A stretch of DNA of 64,000 bases from Fistularia commersonii (lineage: Eukaryota > Chordata > Actinopteri > Syngnathiformes > Fistulariidae): the NCBI GenBank assembly GCA_037954325.1, contig JBBMNZ010000015.1, forward strand, positions 18,023,501-18,087,500. The letters run 5' to 3'. The translations under genes and the position numbers were made by a program. The notes under the pieces were generated by a model. That model saw only the letters and a list, made by a program, of their open reading frames with translations. It was not told the origin of the DNA and searched no databases. This document shows, one piece after another, positions 45,801 through 57,300 of the stretch (position 1 is its first letter; each line of letters starts with the position of its first letter).

Positions 45801-48236
45801 ACCGTTTGACCGAGCACATGTACTTGGGGTCCCACGACTCCATCGAAAGCGCAGTCGGCGGCTGGAGGAACATGAGAATCTTTGGACGGGTAGAACGTCG
45901 GAAAGCGCCACCAATGGGTCTTTAGAACAGCGTTAGCTCCGCGGCGGCGCTCACCCGGCACATGTGAAACTCCCCACAGGTAAAAAGTTTGAGAACACGG
46001 AGATGTTCGGGCAGTACCCGCTCCAGGTGAACGGCTTCAAGGATCTCCACGAGTGTCTGGAGGCGGCCATGATCGAGGGCGAGATCGAGTCGCTGCACTC
46101 GGCGGAGAACTCGGCCCGGTCCGGACAGGAGGTGAGTTACTGAGGCTTTTTCTACATGCGCTTTCAGCGTGACAAGCGTTGCGGTGCGGAGGTTGATGTT
46201 GTAGTAGGTGTGGAGATGTGGAGCCTCTCCCTGCACCAGGCGTGACTCTTCAGACCTGCATTATTCCTCCAGCACTGGTTCACAGAGCTCCCCCCGGTGC
46301 TGACCTTCGAGCTGTCCAGATTCGAGTTCAACCAGGCGTTGGGGCGGCCCGAGAAGATCCACAACAAGCTGGAGTTCCCCTCCATGCTCTACATGGACAG
46401 GTGAGGGCGCCGCAACTCGCCGTTCTCAAAGCAAACGCTGTTTTGACGCAGAACAGGAAGTGGAAACAAGGTAGTGGTAGAATTTTCTGTAGCTGCACGC
46501 CGGCCCCTTCTGGACGTCCAGTAATTTGGAGAATCCTGACAGCGCCAGTGGGCGCCGCTCATTCTCTTGTTCATTCAGCCCCTGCATCCGTGCTGGGCTC
46601 GTGGCCTTCTCCTCCCTGGGCTCGTGGCCTTCTCCTCCCTGGGCTCGTGGCCTTCTCCTCCCTGGGCTCGTGGCCTTCTCCTCCCTGGGCTCGTGGCCTT
46701 CTCCTCCCTGGGCTCGTGGCCTTCTCCTCCCTGGCACGCCGGGGCTGTTTCAGGAAAAACGAAACAAGACACCGACACTGTTCGCTTCCAAGAAGTGTCC
46801 GGCTCCAATTCCTTTCCAGGGAGGAGCCTCCTCCAGGGGAACCTTGGAGTTTTGAATTCCCACAGGCAGCGAGGGACCATGGCAGGGACTGCTGTGAGGG
46901 CACCTTCAGCTCCACACTCCAAAACAAACCACCAAAAAAGAGGAAGACGACACAGAAGCCATGGAATAATAACCATGGACTATCAGATGGTTGGAGTGTT
47001 TCTATCTTCTCCCTGCTCTGCTTCACCATGTGAAGAACCCAGTTAGCCGTTAGCGAACTGCACTTCTCTCTAGAATGTAGATGTTCCTCTGCGAGCCCTG
47101 GAAATCGTAGCAGGCCGGAAGAACTTGGACCTCTCGGTGATCCTTTTCTCTCTGCTGCTGTTCATTTTGTCCCAAGACAATATCTGAGCAGTGACCAGGA
47201 GAGCTTCTGGAAATGGTGCTCTGCAGTCTGCGGGACGTATCTGGTGATGGGCGGGGCTTATGGGTTCCACCAATCACCTGTGAGTTCTGAAGGAACCGTA
47301 GAAAGAGCCCTGCCTCAGAGGAGGAGCTGAGATGGTTCTAGCAGCTGAGGTCCACGCTCCCTGGTTCCTGTGCTGTCCTGATGCACCGAGGAACGGTTTC
47401 TGAGAAGGTTCTAGGAGCTTCTTAAAGGTCCTGTAGTGAGAAAGTGGTTTGTCTTCAGTAGAATATCAGCCTCACCCTTCAGCGACCAGAAGCACCTGCA
47501 CCAGGCAGAATGTCTACGATTCATCCAACAGCGTCGCCAGCTTTTAAAATCATCTCTTTCTGGTTGTCGGGCGTCTGGCGATCCGCTCAGGGAACAGCTG
47601 ACTGCTTCGTGGAATGTTCTTTCCGTCCAATGCGCCGCTGTTCGCGTTCCTTGCATAAGCTGGCATTCGCCAAGCCGTCGCCAACCGAATTCCAGACTGT
47701 CCAGAACATTTGGAGCAAATTAAAGTATTTGCCGAAGGGATTGTGAAACCGGGAACCAAAAGGTGGCCATTCTCTGCGCCGTTAGCGCACGTCGGTCCTC
47801 CACTCCCCTGGAACTGAATTGTGAAAGCGATCCACCCCGGAGGCACCGCCGAGCTGTTCTGTCACAGAGACCCACCGGCTCCGTGTGGTTGGCAGGTACA
47901 TGGACAGGAACCGAGAGATCACCAGGATCAAGAGGGAGGAGATCAGGAGGCTCAAAGAGCACCTCACGCTGCTCCAACAGCGACTGGAAAGGTACGACGT
48001 CTCCCTCGTACCCTGTCCTGGAAGTATTCCTGGCTCCGCCTGCCGTCCAGACCGTCCCCTCCACCGTCTGCTCTCTGGGTTCCTCCTCAGGTATCTGAGC
48101 TATGGTTCAGGCCCCAAGAGGTTTCCTCTGGCAGATGTCCTCCAGTACGCCATGGAGTTCGCCTCCAGTAAACCCGTGTGCACCTCTCCCATCGAGGACA
48201 TCGACTCGTCGTCGGCGCCCCCCGGTGGCACGACGG

Positions 48237-48273
<37 letters not shown>

Positions 48274-48280
48274 ACAACAG

Positions 48281-48316
<36 letters not shown>

Positions 48317-51300
48317 GTGCGTGTGTGCGCGCATGTTATTTTCCTGTCAAGTGAAGTCAGATTGCAAGCAAGAAAAACAGAACAAACCAAAATTAATATT
48401 CATGCTATTGCAGATAAATGTGAACAGTGTTCGCAGGATGTGCACGTAAATGATCAGTTTAGTTAGTGGACAGTTGAGTGAAGCACTGGCAGAAGGACAG
48501 TCAGGAGCATCTGATGTTCCTGAGGTAGAACATGGTTGTTGACTCCTGTCAGATGCTCCGGTAGAAGGAGTTCTTTAGTGGAGATGTTCTACACTTGCCA
48601 CTCCAGGAGGGTGGGGGTGTGAAGGGTCCGTGTGGGTTGTGGGTGGGTGTCGGCTCTCCTGGGGTGGAAGATGCTCTGCAGAGAAGGCGGCGGGTACCGG
48701 TTATCTTCTCTGTGGTCCTCGCCTCTCGCTGCAGGCCGCCGTGCAAAGCGGGGTTGCTGCCGCACCACACGGAGAACTCGATCACCTTGTACCTCATATA
48801 ATTCTACACACAGTCTGCACGTCTGAACCTTTTTTTATTTACCATATTTTCCACACTATAAGGAGCACCTGAAAGCCTTGAATATTCTCAAAAACTGACA
48901 GTGCGCCTTATAATCCAGTGCGCCTTATATAAGGATCAACATTGAGCCGCAAGATGTCTTGCAACTACAGGAAGTAGCCGCCGACTCCATTTCTCCCGTA
49001 GAGGAAGTAGCGCGCGGTGCATGCTGGGATATCGCACGAAGTATGTGTGTGTGTGTGTGTGCGCGTGTGTGTGTGCGTGTGTGTGTGTGCGTGTGCGTGC
49101 GCGTGCATGTTGCTGAAGTAGTAGCAGTAAAGACGGTAAAGGGGAATTCTAGTCTCACACCACTTGTGTGTTTAAAGACCCCAAACGTCTCCTTCCAAGA
49201 GACACGGTTACGACGCAGAGTTTAAACTCCAGGCGATCAGTCACGCAGTAGAACACGGGAATAGAGCAGCGGCCAGAGAATTCAACATGAATGAATTAAT
49301 GGTGCGGAAGTGAAGGAAGCAACAAGATGACCTGCATTAAGTAAAGAAGACCAACAGAGTTTCCGAGGAAACAAAGCGAGATGGCAACTGTTAAGAAGAC
49401 AAACTTGACCAGTGGGTTGTTGAACAGAGAGCAGCAAGTAGAGTCAAAACTTTTGAGAATGACACTTTCACAAAGTCTGTTCCTTCAGGGTTTTTAGGTG
49501 TTTTCTAGATGTTTCTATGGTTGTGTCATTCTCAAACCTTTTGAATGAATGAAGGCGACAGTGCTAGCACGCCAACTTAACATCAATGAATTTAGAGACG
49601 GTCTTTCTCCGTGCTTTGGTTTTATGAAACACTTTGAACTGTGACAAATAAGGTTGGAAATACACTGTTTTCAACGAAGGCGGCGCAAAACCCCAGCAAT
49701 TTTTTTGCGAGAGAGAGATTCTTCTGTGTGGCTTCATCTCCCCTGAGGAGACCCCACAACGCTCACCCGCAGGGCTTTAAATAACGATGCCGATTTCACA
49801 AGACCTCGTAATGCTGGCAGGAAGCAGAGCTCTTCAGTGGGAAAAGGGTTAAGGTTAAACATCAGCTCTGAACCCGCTGACAGCGTCCACACCAAGTCTG
49901 GACTATCAGCGTCTTGCACGGGTCGTAAGCCTGCATTCTGCCTCCTCGCCACCAGGGGGCGCTGTTATTGACGGTTTGTTTCCAGGTCATTTCTGAGTGA
50001 CTGCGGCTTGTGAATGACTGTATTTTCTGGACTATAAGCCGCTACTTTTTTCCTAGGTTTTGAACCATGCAGGGTATACAAAAGTCTGTGGATTTTTCTT
50101 CCACCGCCAGGGGGCGGAAGTAGAATCCAAAATAAGATAAGATGTATAAATCAATGCAAAGACGAATAGCAGAAAGAGCAGATAAAAAGCTGATAGAACA
50201 CGCACGACAAATTACCAACTGGTACTTATTTTCAAATCCTTGCCCCTTCATCATGGAAAACACAAGACGAAGCTCGTATGATGCAAGTTTTAAGTTGAAG
50301 GCCATCGAGCTTGCGATCCACCAAGGAAACGCAAGCTTAGCGTCCATGAATCTATGGTAAGACGTTGGAGGCGGCAGCGGGAAGAGCTCATGCGATGCCA
50401 AAAGTGAAAAAGCTTTCAGAGGACATAAAAGCAGGTGGCCTGAACTTGAAAATGTCCTGGAGGACATTTCTTTTCAACATAGATATCTGCGGCTTATAGC
50501 CTGGTGCGGCTTGTATATTTTTTTTTTTACTTTTTTTTTTTTAAATGGAGCGGATGCAGCTTATTTACAGGTGCGCCCTATAGTCCAGAAAATACGGTAG
50601 TCCTGTTTAGTAAAAGATAAAGCAGGCGGTGCTTCACGTCACACCAGAGGCTTGACTTCCCCACGCCTGTCTGTTGACCTGCAGCACAGCCGAGCAGGAC
50701 TCCCCTGCCCCCCTGGAGGGCCCGGGCTCTGCCCTGGGTCAGGCCCCGCCCGCCGCCGCCGCCGCCGCCGCCACCGCCACCACCACGCAGCAGCAGCAGC
50801 AGCAGCGAGTGCCCATCCACAAGCCCTTCACCCAGTCAAGACTTCCCCCCGACCTGCCCATGCATCCGGCCCCGCGCCACATCACCGAGGAGGAGCTGAG
50901 GGTCCTGGAGGGCTGCCTGCACCGCTGGAGGAGCGAGGTCGAAAACGACACCCGTGGTAGGTCCGTCCATCCATCCATGCATCCATCCATGCATCCATCC
51001 ATGCATCCATCCATCCATCCATCCATCCATCCATCCATCCATCCATCCATCCATCCATCCATCCATCCATCCATCCATCGTTCCATCCATCCATCCTCTG
51101 CCGCCAGCCAAACCTCAGGCTTGACACTTTCCCCCCCCCGTCAGATCTGCAGGGCAGCATAACAAGAATCCACAGAACCATCGAGCTGATGTACTCGGAC
51201 AAGTCCATGATGCAGGTCAGCCCCTCCCCGGTGCAAACGCTGAATCCCGACATCTAGAAAGCCTTTCGTTCCACAGTTTAATGTCCTCTGCGTTCCAGGT

Positions 51301-54067
51301 TCCGTATCGGCTCCACGCCGTGCTGGTGCACGAGGGCCAGGCCAACGCCGGGCACTACTGGGCCTACATCTACGACCCGCACCAGCGCTGCTGGATGAAG
51401 TACAACGACATCTCCGTCACAAAGTCCTCGTGGGAGGAGCTGGTGCGGGACTCCTTCGGAGGCTACCGCAACGCCAGCGCCTACTGTCTCATGTACATCA
51501 ACGACAAGAAGCCCTTTCTCATAGAAGGTACCTTTTGCGGCGGGTAGGAAGCGGCCGACCAGCCCGTGTGTCCAAATCCGGCTCCCTGATCTCCTCATCT
51601 GTCTCCCGCAGAGGAGTTCGATAAGGAAACGGGTCAGATACTCAGCGGCATGGACAAACTCCCCCCGGACCTGAAGCAGTACGTGAAGGAGGACAACGAG
51701 CTCTTCGACAAGGAGATGGAGGAGTGGGACGCTCTGCAGGCCCGCAAGGCCCAGCAGGAGAAGCTGGCTCTCGCCACGGCCGCCGCCGCCGCCGCCGCCT
51801 CGGCCGCGTCCAGCACCTCCACGTCGTCGTCCTCCCCTCAACCGATGAGCATCGAGTCCAGCCCTCCGGACAACGCAGGTCAGGGTCTCGGCGTCGGAGG
51901 AGGAGGAGTTAATGTAGAATCGATACTCGTGGAAAGATGAATACGGAGAACCTCCGGCCGCCCCGGGAGTCACAGCCGAGAGGGAACCATTCTGAAATAT
52001 CCCTGGCTATTTATCAGAACCCCTGCATGGAGGTGAGCTCAGCCCCGCCGCTGCACGCTGCTACTCAGTAGTGGCCCGCTCCAGCAGACCTGATCCCACC
52101 TACATGTGGACTCCATTATTCATGGAGATGCAGACGGCGACATCTCGCTCCTAGTCTTTGTCAGGTCTCCTCCCGGGGCGGCTTTTAACGATGAAAAGGC
52201 GGTCGGCGGGTTCCCTTGACGGTTGTGGTTGTCCCCCCGCAGCCACGCAGCAGGACCCGGACTACATGGAGCAGCCGTCGCCCACCAACGACTCCAAGCA
52301 CCTGCAGGAGGACACGGAGAGGGCCATCTCCAGGGCGGCGGCCGAGCAGGAGGAGAGGAGCCCCGAGGCGCTGCTGAACGCCGTACGTAAAGACGGGAGG
52401 CGCGTCAGGAGCTGCCGTTCAACCACTCCTGTCGCCACCGGACGCGTTTAGCTAGATTGAAACGTGGGGACGAAGCGCCACTCGGATTTTAAGAACGCCC
52501 GTAAAGTCAGGCGTTCTTCCCCAAGAAGCCCGTGCTCGTCCTCCGGGAGACCTCCGAGGACGAGTGCGGGCTCGGTCCAAAGTCACTTTTCCACCGAGAC
52601 TGTCTTACGGTCCTCCTCTCGGTCTTACGTTTTTTTCCCCTCCCCGCCCACTCATCTAACGCTTCTTGCCTCCCCATCATCCTCCTGTCCGCTCCACGTC
52701 CCATCTGTCCACTTGTCTCTGCAGTCCGACCCTCCCCCCGGCCCCCGGCCCGAGGTCCAGGCCGGCCCCCGCTCCGCGCCGCCTCCCGACCTGGCCGCGG
52801 AGGACCGGTCCCCGGGCCAGCGTACGGTCGAGGTGGCCATTCCCGACGTGGGGACGTTTGTCATTGAGTCGGAGGCGGGGGGCTACGACGACCAGGTAGC
52901 CCCGGCCTGCGCCGGCCGGTCCGGAGCGGAGCGGCGCCACCGCGGCGCTCCGGCTCTCGTTTGGTTCTGTATGGTTTTGTCTTGGATTGGCGTGGAGCTG
53001 ACGATAACGCCCGCCGCTTCCACGGCCCGTCTCTCTGCATGAGCCTGGTGTGAAGAGCCCGGCGCCGTCCCGACCCCCCGCCCCCGCCGCCCGCCGTGGC
53101 CGAAACCATCCCGACTACAATCGAACGCAACGAAATCTGTGCAAAAACTCAGCGTTTTTCCCCGAACTGAGGGTCCAGACGCCAGATTGAGCTTCGGCAT
53201 GAATTAACGGAAAAGTTTGATCGATATTATTTTCCTTTAGTGATAATGACATCCTGAGAAACGGCACAGATTGATGCTCAGCCGCAGGATTCCAGTCACG
53301 CTGTGCACGGAGTCCGCGGTCCTCTTTCACCCGGCTTCCCGGGGCGCAGAACCGTGACCCTTCCCCCCTCACCCCCCCGGCTGACGGCCCTCACCCACGC
53401 ATGGACTGCGGGTGGATGTCTGGCATGCCCCCCCCCTTTTATTTATTTTTTTGGCAGGTCCGGGGAGCCTGTTGTCAATGTTTAACGTTATTCCTGCTTC
53501 CCGGGCAGGCGATGATGACCCCCAACATGCAGGGTATAATTATGGCTATTGGCAAATCCAGCAGCGTTTATGAAAAGAGTGGGCCTGAGGCAGCCTTTTT
53601 TAAGGTACACTCTTCTTCTCTTCTACCTCCTTCCCTCCCTCCCTCCCTCCCTCTCTCTTCACCTTCATCCCTTGTCAGCCCATCTGCGTGTCCTCCCCTG
53701 CACTTTCACGTCCAGTCAGTCACATGTCAGCGTGGAGCTCAGACGGAGCTCCCGGGCTCTGCTCCTGGGTTCGGACCCCGATAAACCTGACCTCGCTCTC
53801 CCCCCCCCTCAGGCCATCAAGCTGGAGTACGGACGCCTCCTCCGGTTCGCCCAGGAGGACATCTCCCCCGACAACGACTATCGGCTCCAGCACATCATCG
53901 TGTACTTCATCCAGAACCAGGCGCCCAAGAAGATCCTGGAGAGGACGCTGCTGACGCAGTTCGCCGACCGGAACCTGGCTTTCGATGAGAGGTGGGCCGA
54001 AGCGTCCTGGAAAGCGTTCTCTGTTTGTCCAGCAGAGGGCAGCAGAGACCTGGTCTGATCCTCAGAC

Positions 54068-54103
<36 letters not shown>

Positions 54104-54275
54104 CACCTGCCCTCACACCGCCGGCATCTCATCTGAACAATGCCTTCCAATCCTCTCTGATCGGCCGTCCGTCCACCTGAAGCTGCCAGGGAAAAAAAAA
54201 ACACGTGTGCCGGTAATGATGTTTTCGGCGCCGCCGGGCCAGGCCAAGTCACCGCCGTCTGCCATGCGCGCGTGC

Positions 54276-54350
<75 letters not shown>

Positions 54351-57300
54351 AGCACGCATGCACGTGCTCGAAGCCCCCGCTGGCCGCCTCTCCAAACTTT
54401 CCACCTCCACCAGTTGGCCTCAATCCGTATTCATGAGTGAAAAATTGATTTCTCCCTTCTTCTCTATTTTGAGCGAGATAATTAGATTTATGTGTGCGTG
54501 TGGCCTCAATAGGAGCCTCCGGAGGAGCGTTTCACTTCTAATCTCAGCACTAAAGAGTGATTCATTAGGCCGCGGCGAGGCCTCGGGGCAGGGCGGACCG
54601 TTTCATCTCCTGGAGTACCTCGCCGTGACTCACCATCTCGCCGCTAATGCCACTTGTTCTCCTCCTCCTCCTCCTCCTCCTTCCCGCAGATGTAAGAGCA
54701 TCATGAACGTGGCGCGTGCCAAACTGGACCTGATTAAGCCCGAGGAGGTCAACATGGACGAATACGAGGTCAGCCGGGGCTTTTCCTCTGGGCGGCGTCC
54801 TTTAGCGCGCCGCCCCTCTCCTCCTGCGGCCCGTCGTCCGTTTGTTGACCGTGTCGACCTGCGCTCTCTCCATCAGATTTGGCACCAGGACTACAGAAAT
54901 TTCCGCGAGACCACCATCTTCATGACGACGGGCCTGGAGCTCTTCCATAAGACAAAGTACGACCCCTCTGGTCCCCTCCTTCCTTCAGCTCCCGGCGCCG
55001 CCGGCCGGCCGGCCGGCTGGCCGGCTCTCGCTCGGCGCCGCATCCAGGCGGCGTGGCCCGCAGAGGGCAGCAGCCCGCAGTCTGAGAGCGGAGCGGCAGC
55101 CGAGGGTTCAGCGGGTTTATCCCCGCGGCCGGGGGTTCATTCTCAAGTTCTCCGCTTTGATACTCGGCGCAGATTGTTTCTGTCCCAGTCTAAATAATCA
55201 CTCCTTTCCTCCGCAGCTACGTGGACGCGCTGATGTATCTGATTTACTCGTACCAGTACAACAAGGAGCTGCTGACCAAGGGCCAGTATCGCGGGCACGA
55301 CGACGAGTTCCTGGGCCACTACCGCCGAGAGTGTTTGCTGGTGAGGCGTCGGAGGGGCCGTCGGTTTAAAAGACGCCGTTCTGCCCCGGCGTCTCGCCGC
55401 CGAGCCCCTCCCCTCCTGTTTGTAACTCCCCTTTCCTGCGTATCAGACTTCATCTGTGACTCAGCAGAACTAACCTGGCCCGACACACACACACACACTC
55501 TCTCTCACACACTCACGCTGCACCGCTGTAATCAGATTGCTTCTCCTCAGATATTGCTTTCATTTGCTCACAGCCCACTTGTTTTTTTTATCTGATATTG
55601 TCAGCATTGAGAGCCCCCCCCCTCCAGGTCCAGGCTCCTCTCTGGGTTCTGGCCCGAGGGTATTGCGGCGCGATCGGCCCCGTACCGTCCTCGGCGCCGC
55701 CCCCCGCTGCCGCTGCACTCAGTAACCTTACACCGGCGTTGTGCTCGTAATGTAATCATTGGAGTGGGAATAGGAAGGAGGAGGGCCAGCGAGTGTAAAC
55801 ACATTAGCATGAGACACGAGCGTGTCCTCGGCTCACCCCGGCTCCGAGCCGCCCGGACGGTCAGCTCGGATCCCCGGCCCCCCGAACCTCTGGCTCAGCT
55901 GTTTACCTCCGGCTCTTGTTTTAATTGAAAACACTGCTAACACTGACGCACTTAATGTACTTGGATGTTTTGCAAATCCAGCCCCCGGGTCCGAGCTGGC
56001 TCGTGAGGAGAGAGAAGAAAAAAAAAGAAAAAGAAAAGGAAAACCCGGCCGTGTCCGTACGAGAGGAGGAGGTCAGGGAGTTTGTTACAGTCGGATTTTT
56101 GTTTCTCGGCCCCGGAGCGGGAAGAAAAGTCTGTGTGTACATGAAGGCGAGCGTGTCAGGACCCATTTAGGCTCCGGCGTATAGGATGTTTGTGGAAATT
56201 AGATATGGACGGGATTGTGGCCGCCTGCCGCCTGTTTACCAGATAACGCGGAAAGTAAACTCCCGGAGAGCGGAAGGGAACGCAGCCGAGGAGAACCGCC
56301 ACCTTTTGTTACGTCTAGAGACACCCCGCTTCCTCCTCACGCGGACCAGGCGGCGCTCCGAGCCGGGTGTGATGTCACAGATCTGGAGCGCGGTGTTGAC
56401 GGGGTCGCCGCGCGGTCAAATAGCTGAAATTCTTTGAAGATTCAATGAAAGTCTTGTTTTGCGGGAGCCGGAGGAGAGAGCGGGGTTTTTTTTCTGCCCC
56501 CGCCGCACAGGAGTCAGGCCCGATAAGGCTGTTTTAATTGAAAGCGCCGAACGTGTCCGCCTCCGCCGCTCCTCCCCCTCCCCACGGGTTCTGCTTTCCT
56601 AACGCCTTCATCGCGTCCTCGGATTCCATCATGGACGAGTGACTCGTAGGTCGGGTGTTAGCGCCGCCGGCTCCACTCACTCCTCGCTTCTCAAACCACT
56701 GGAGAAGAAGAACCTCTCGCCATCCATGGGGAAAATCCTCTTACCGGCGGATCCCTGACCCGGGCGCCGTTACACAAGCGGACGTCAGCCAGGTGTTTGA
56801 ATTTGAGCAGCAACCTTTCCGTGCAGAACGGCGCTCGGGCCGGGCGGCGGGAAGTGAGCCGGTGAGAGGCCGGCGCTACCGTCCGGTGATCGGGACCTGG
56901 AGGCGGAGGTGGTCCGGGCCGAAGCGCCACCTCGGCGCCTCTCGGTAGCGCTTTTGCAGTTGTGATGTGCAAAGAGCCCCAAAAATATACTTTGAAACCC
57001 CACAGCTAAAGGCCAATAAAGTCACGGCGGGCGAAACATCATCATCCGGGGGGAGGGTCCCGTGGTCCGACGTGAAAGCCGTAGTTCGACAAACGTTTAC
57101 CGAGACGGGTTTTCCGTCCCCGCAGAAACTCAACGAGCAAGCGGCCGCCATGTTCGAGTCGGGGGAGGAGCCCGAGGTGACCACCGGACTGGGCATCATG
57201 AACGAGCTGGTGGTGCCGTGCATCCCCCTGCTGCTGATCCACGACGCCGAGCGGGACCTGCTGGCCGTGGAGGACATGAGGAACCGCTGGTGCTCCTACC

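Larger units (their letters stand above)
48283..50684 (+). other. usp25: usp25 intron 13
   Basis: 2.4 kb. It begins with a GT/GC-rich microsatellite and holds two pogo-type DNA transposon relics (48838-49420 and 50018-50597) in the same orientation. A GT/GC microsatellite lies at about 49045-49105. Confidence 0.85.

Noticed and set aside
46218..47033. 271-codon frame in usp25 intron 11
   Set aside because: It overlaps the splice site and exon 11 in the wrong frame and runs through the 23-bp minisatellite. No homology is recognised.
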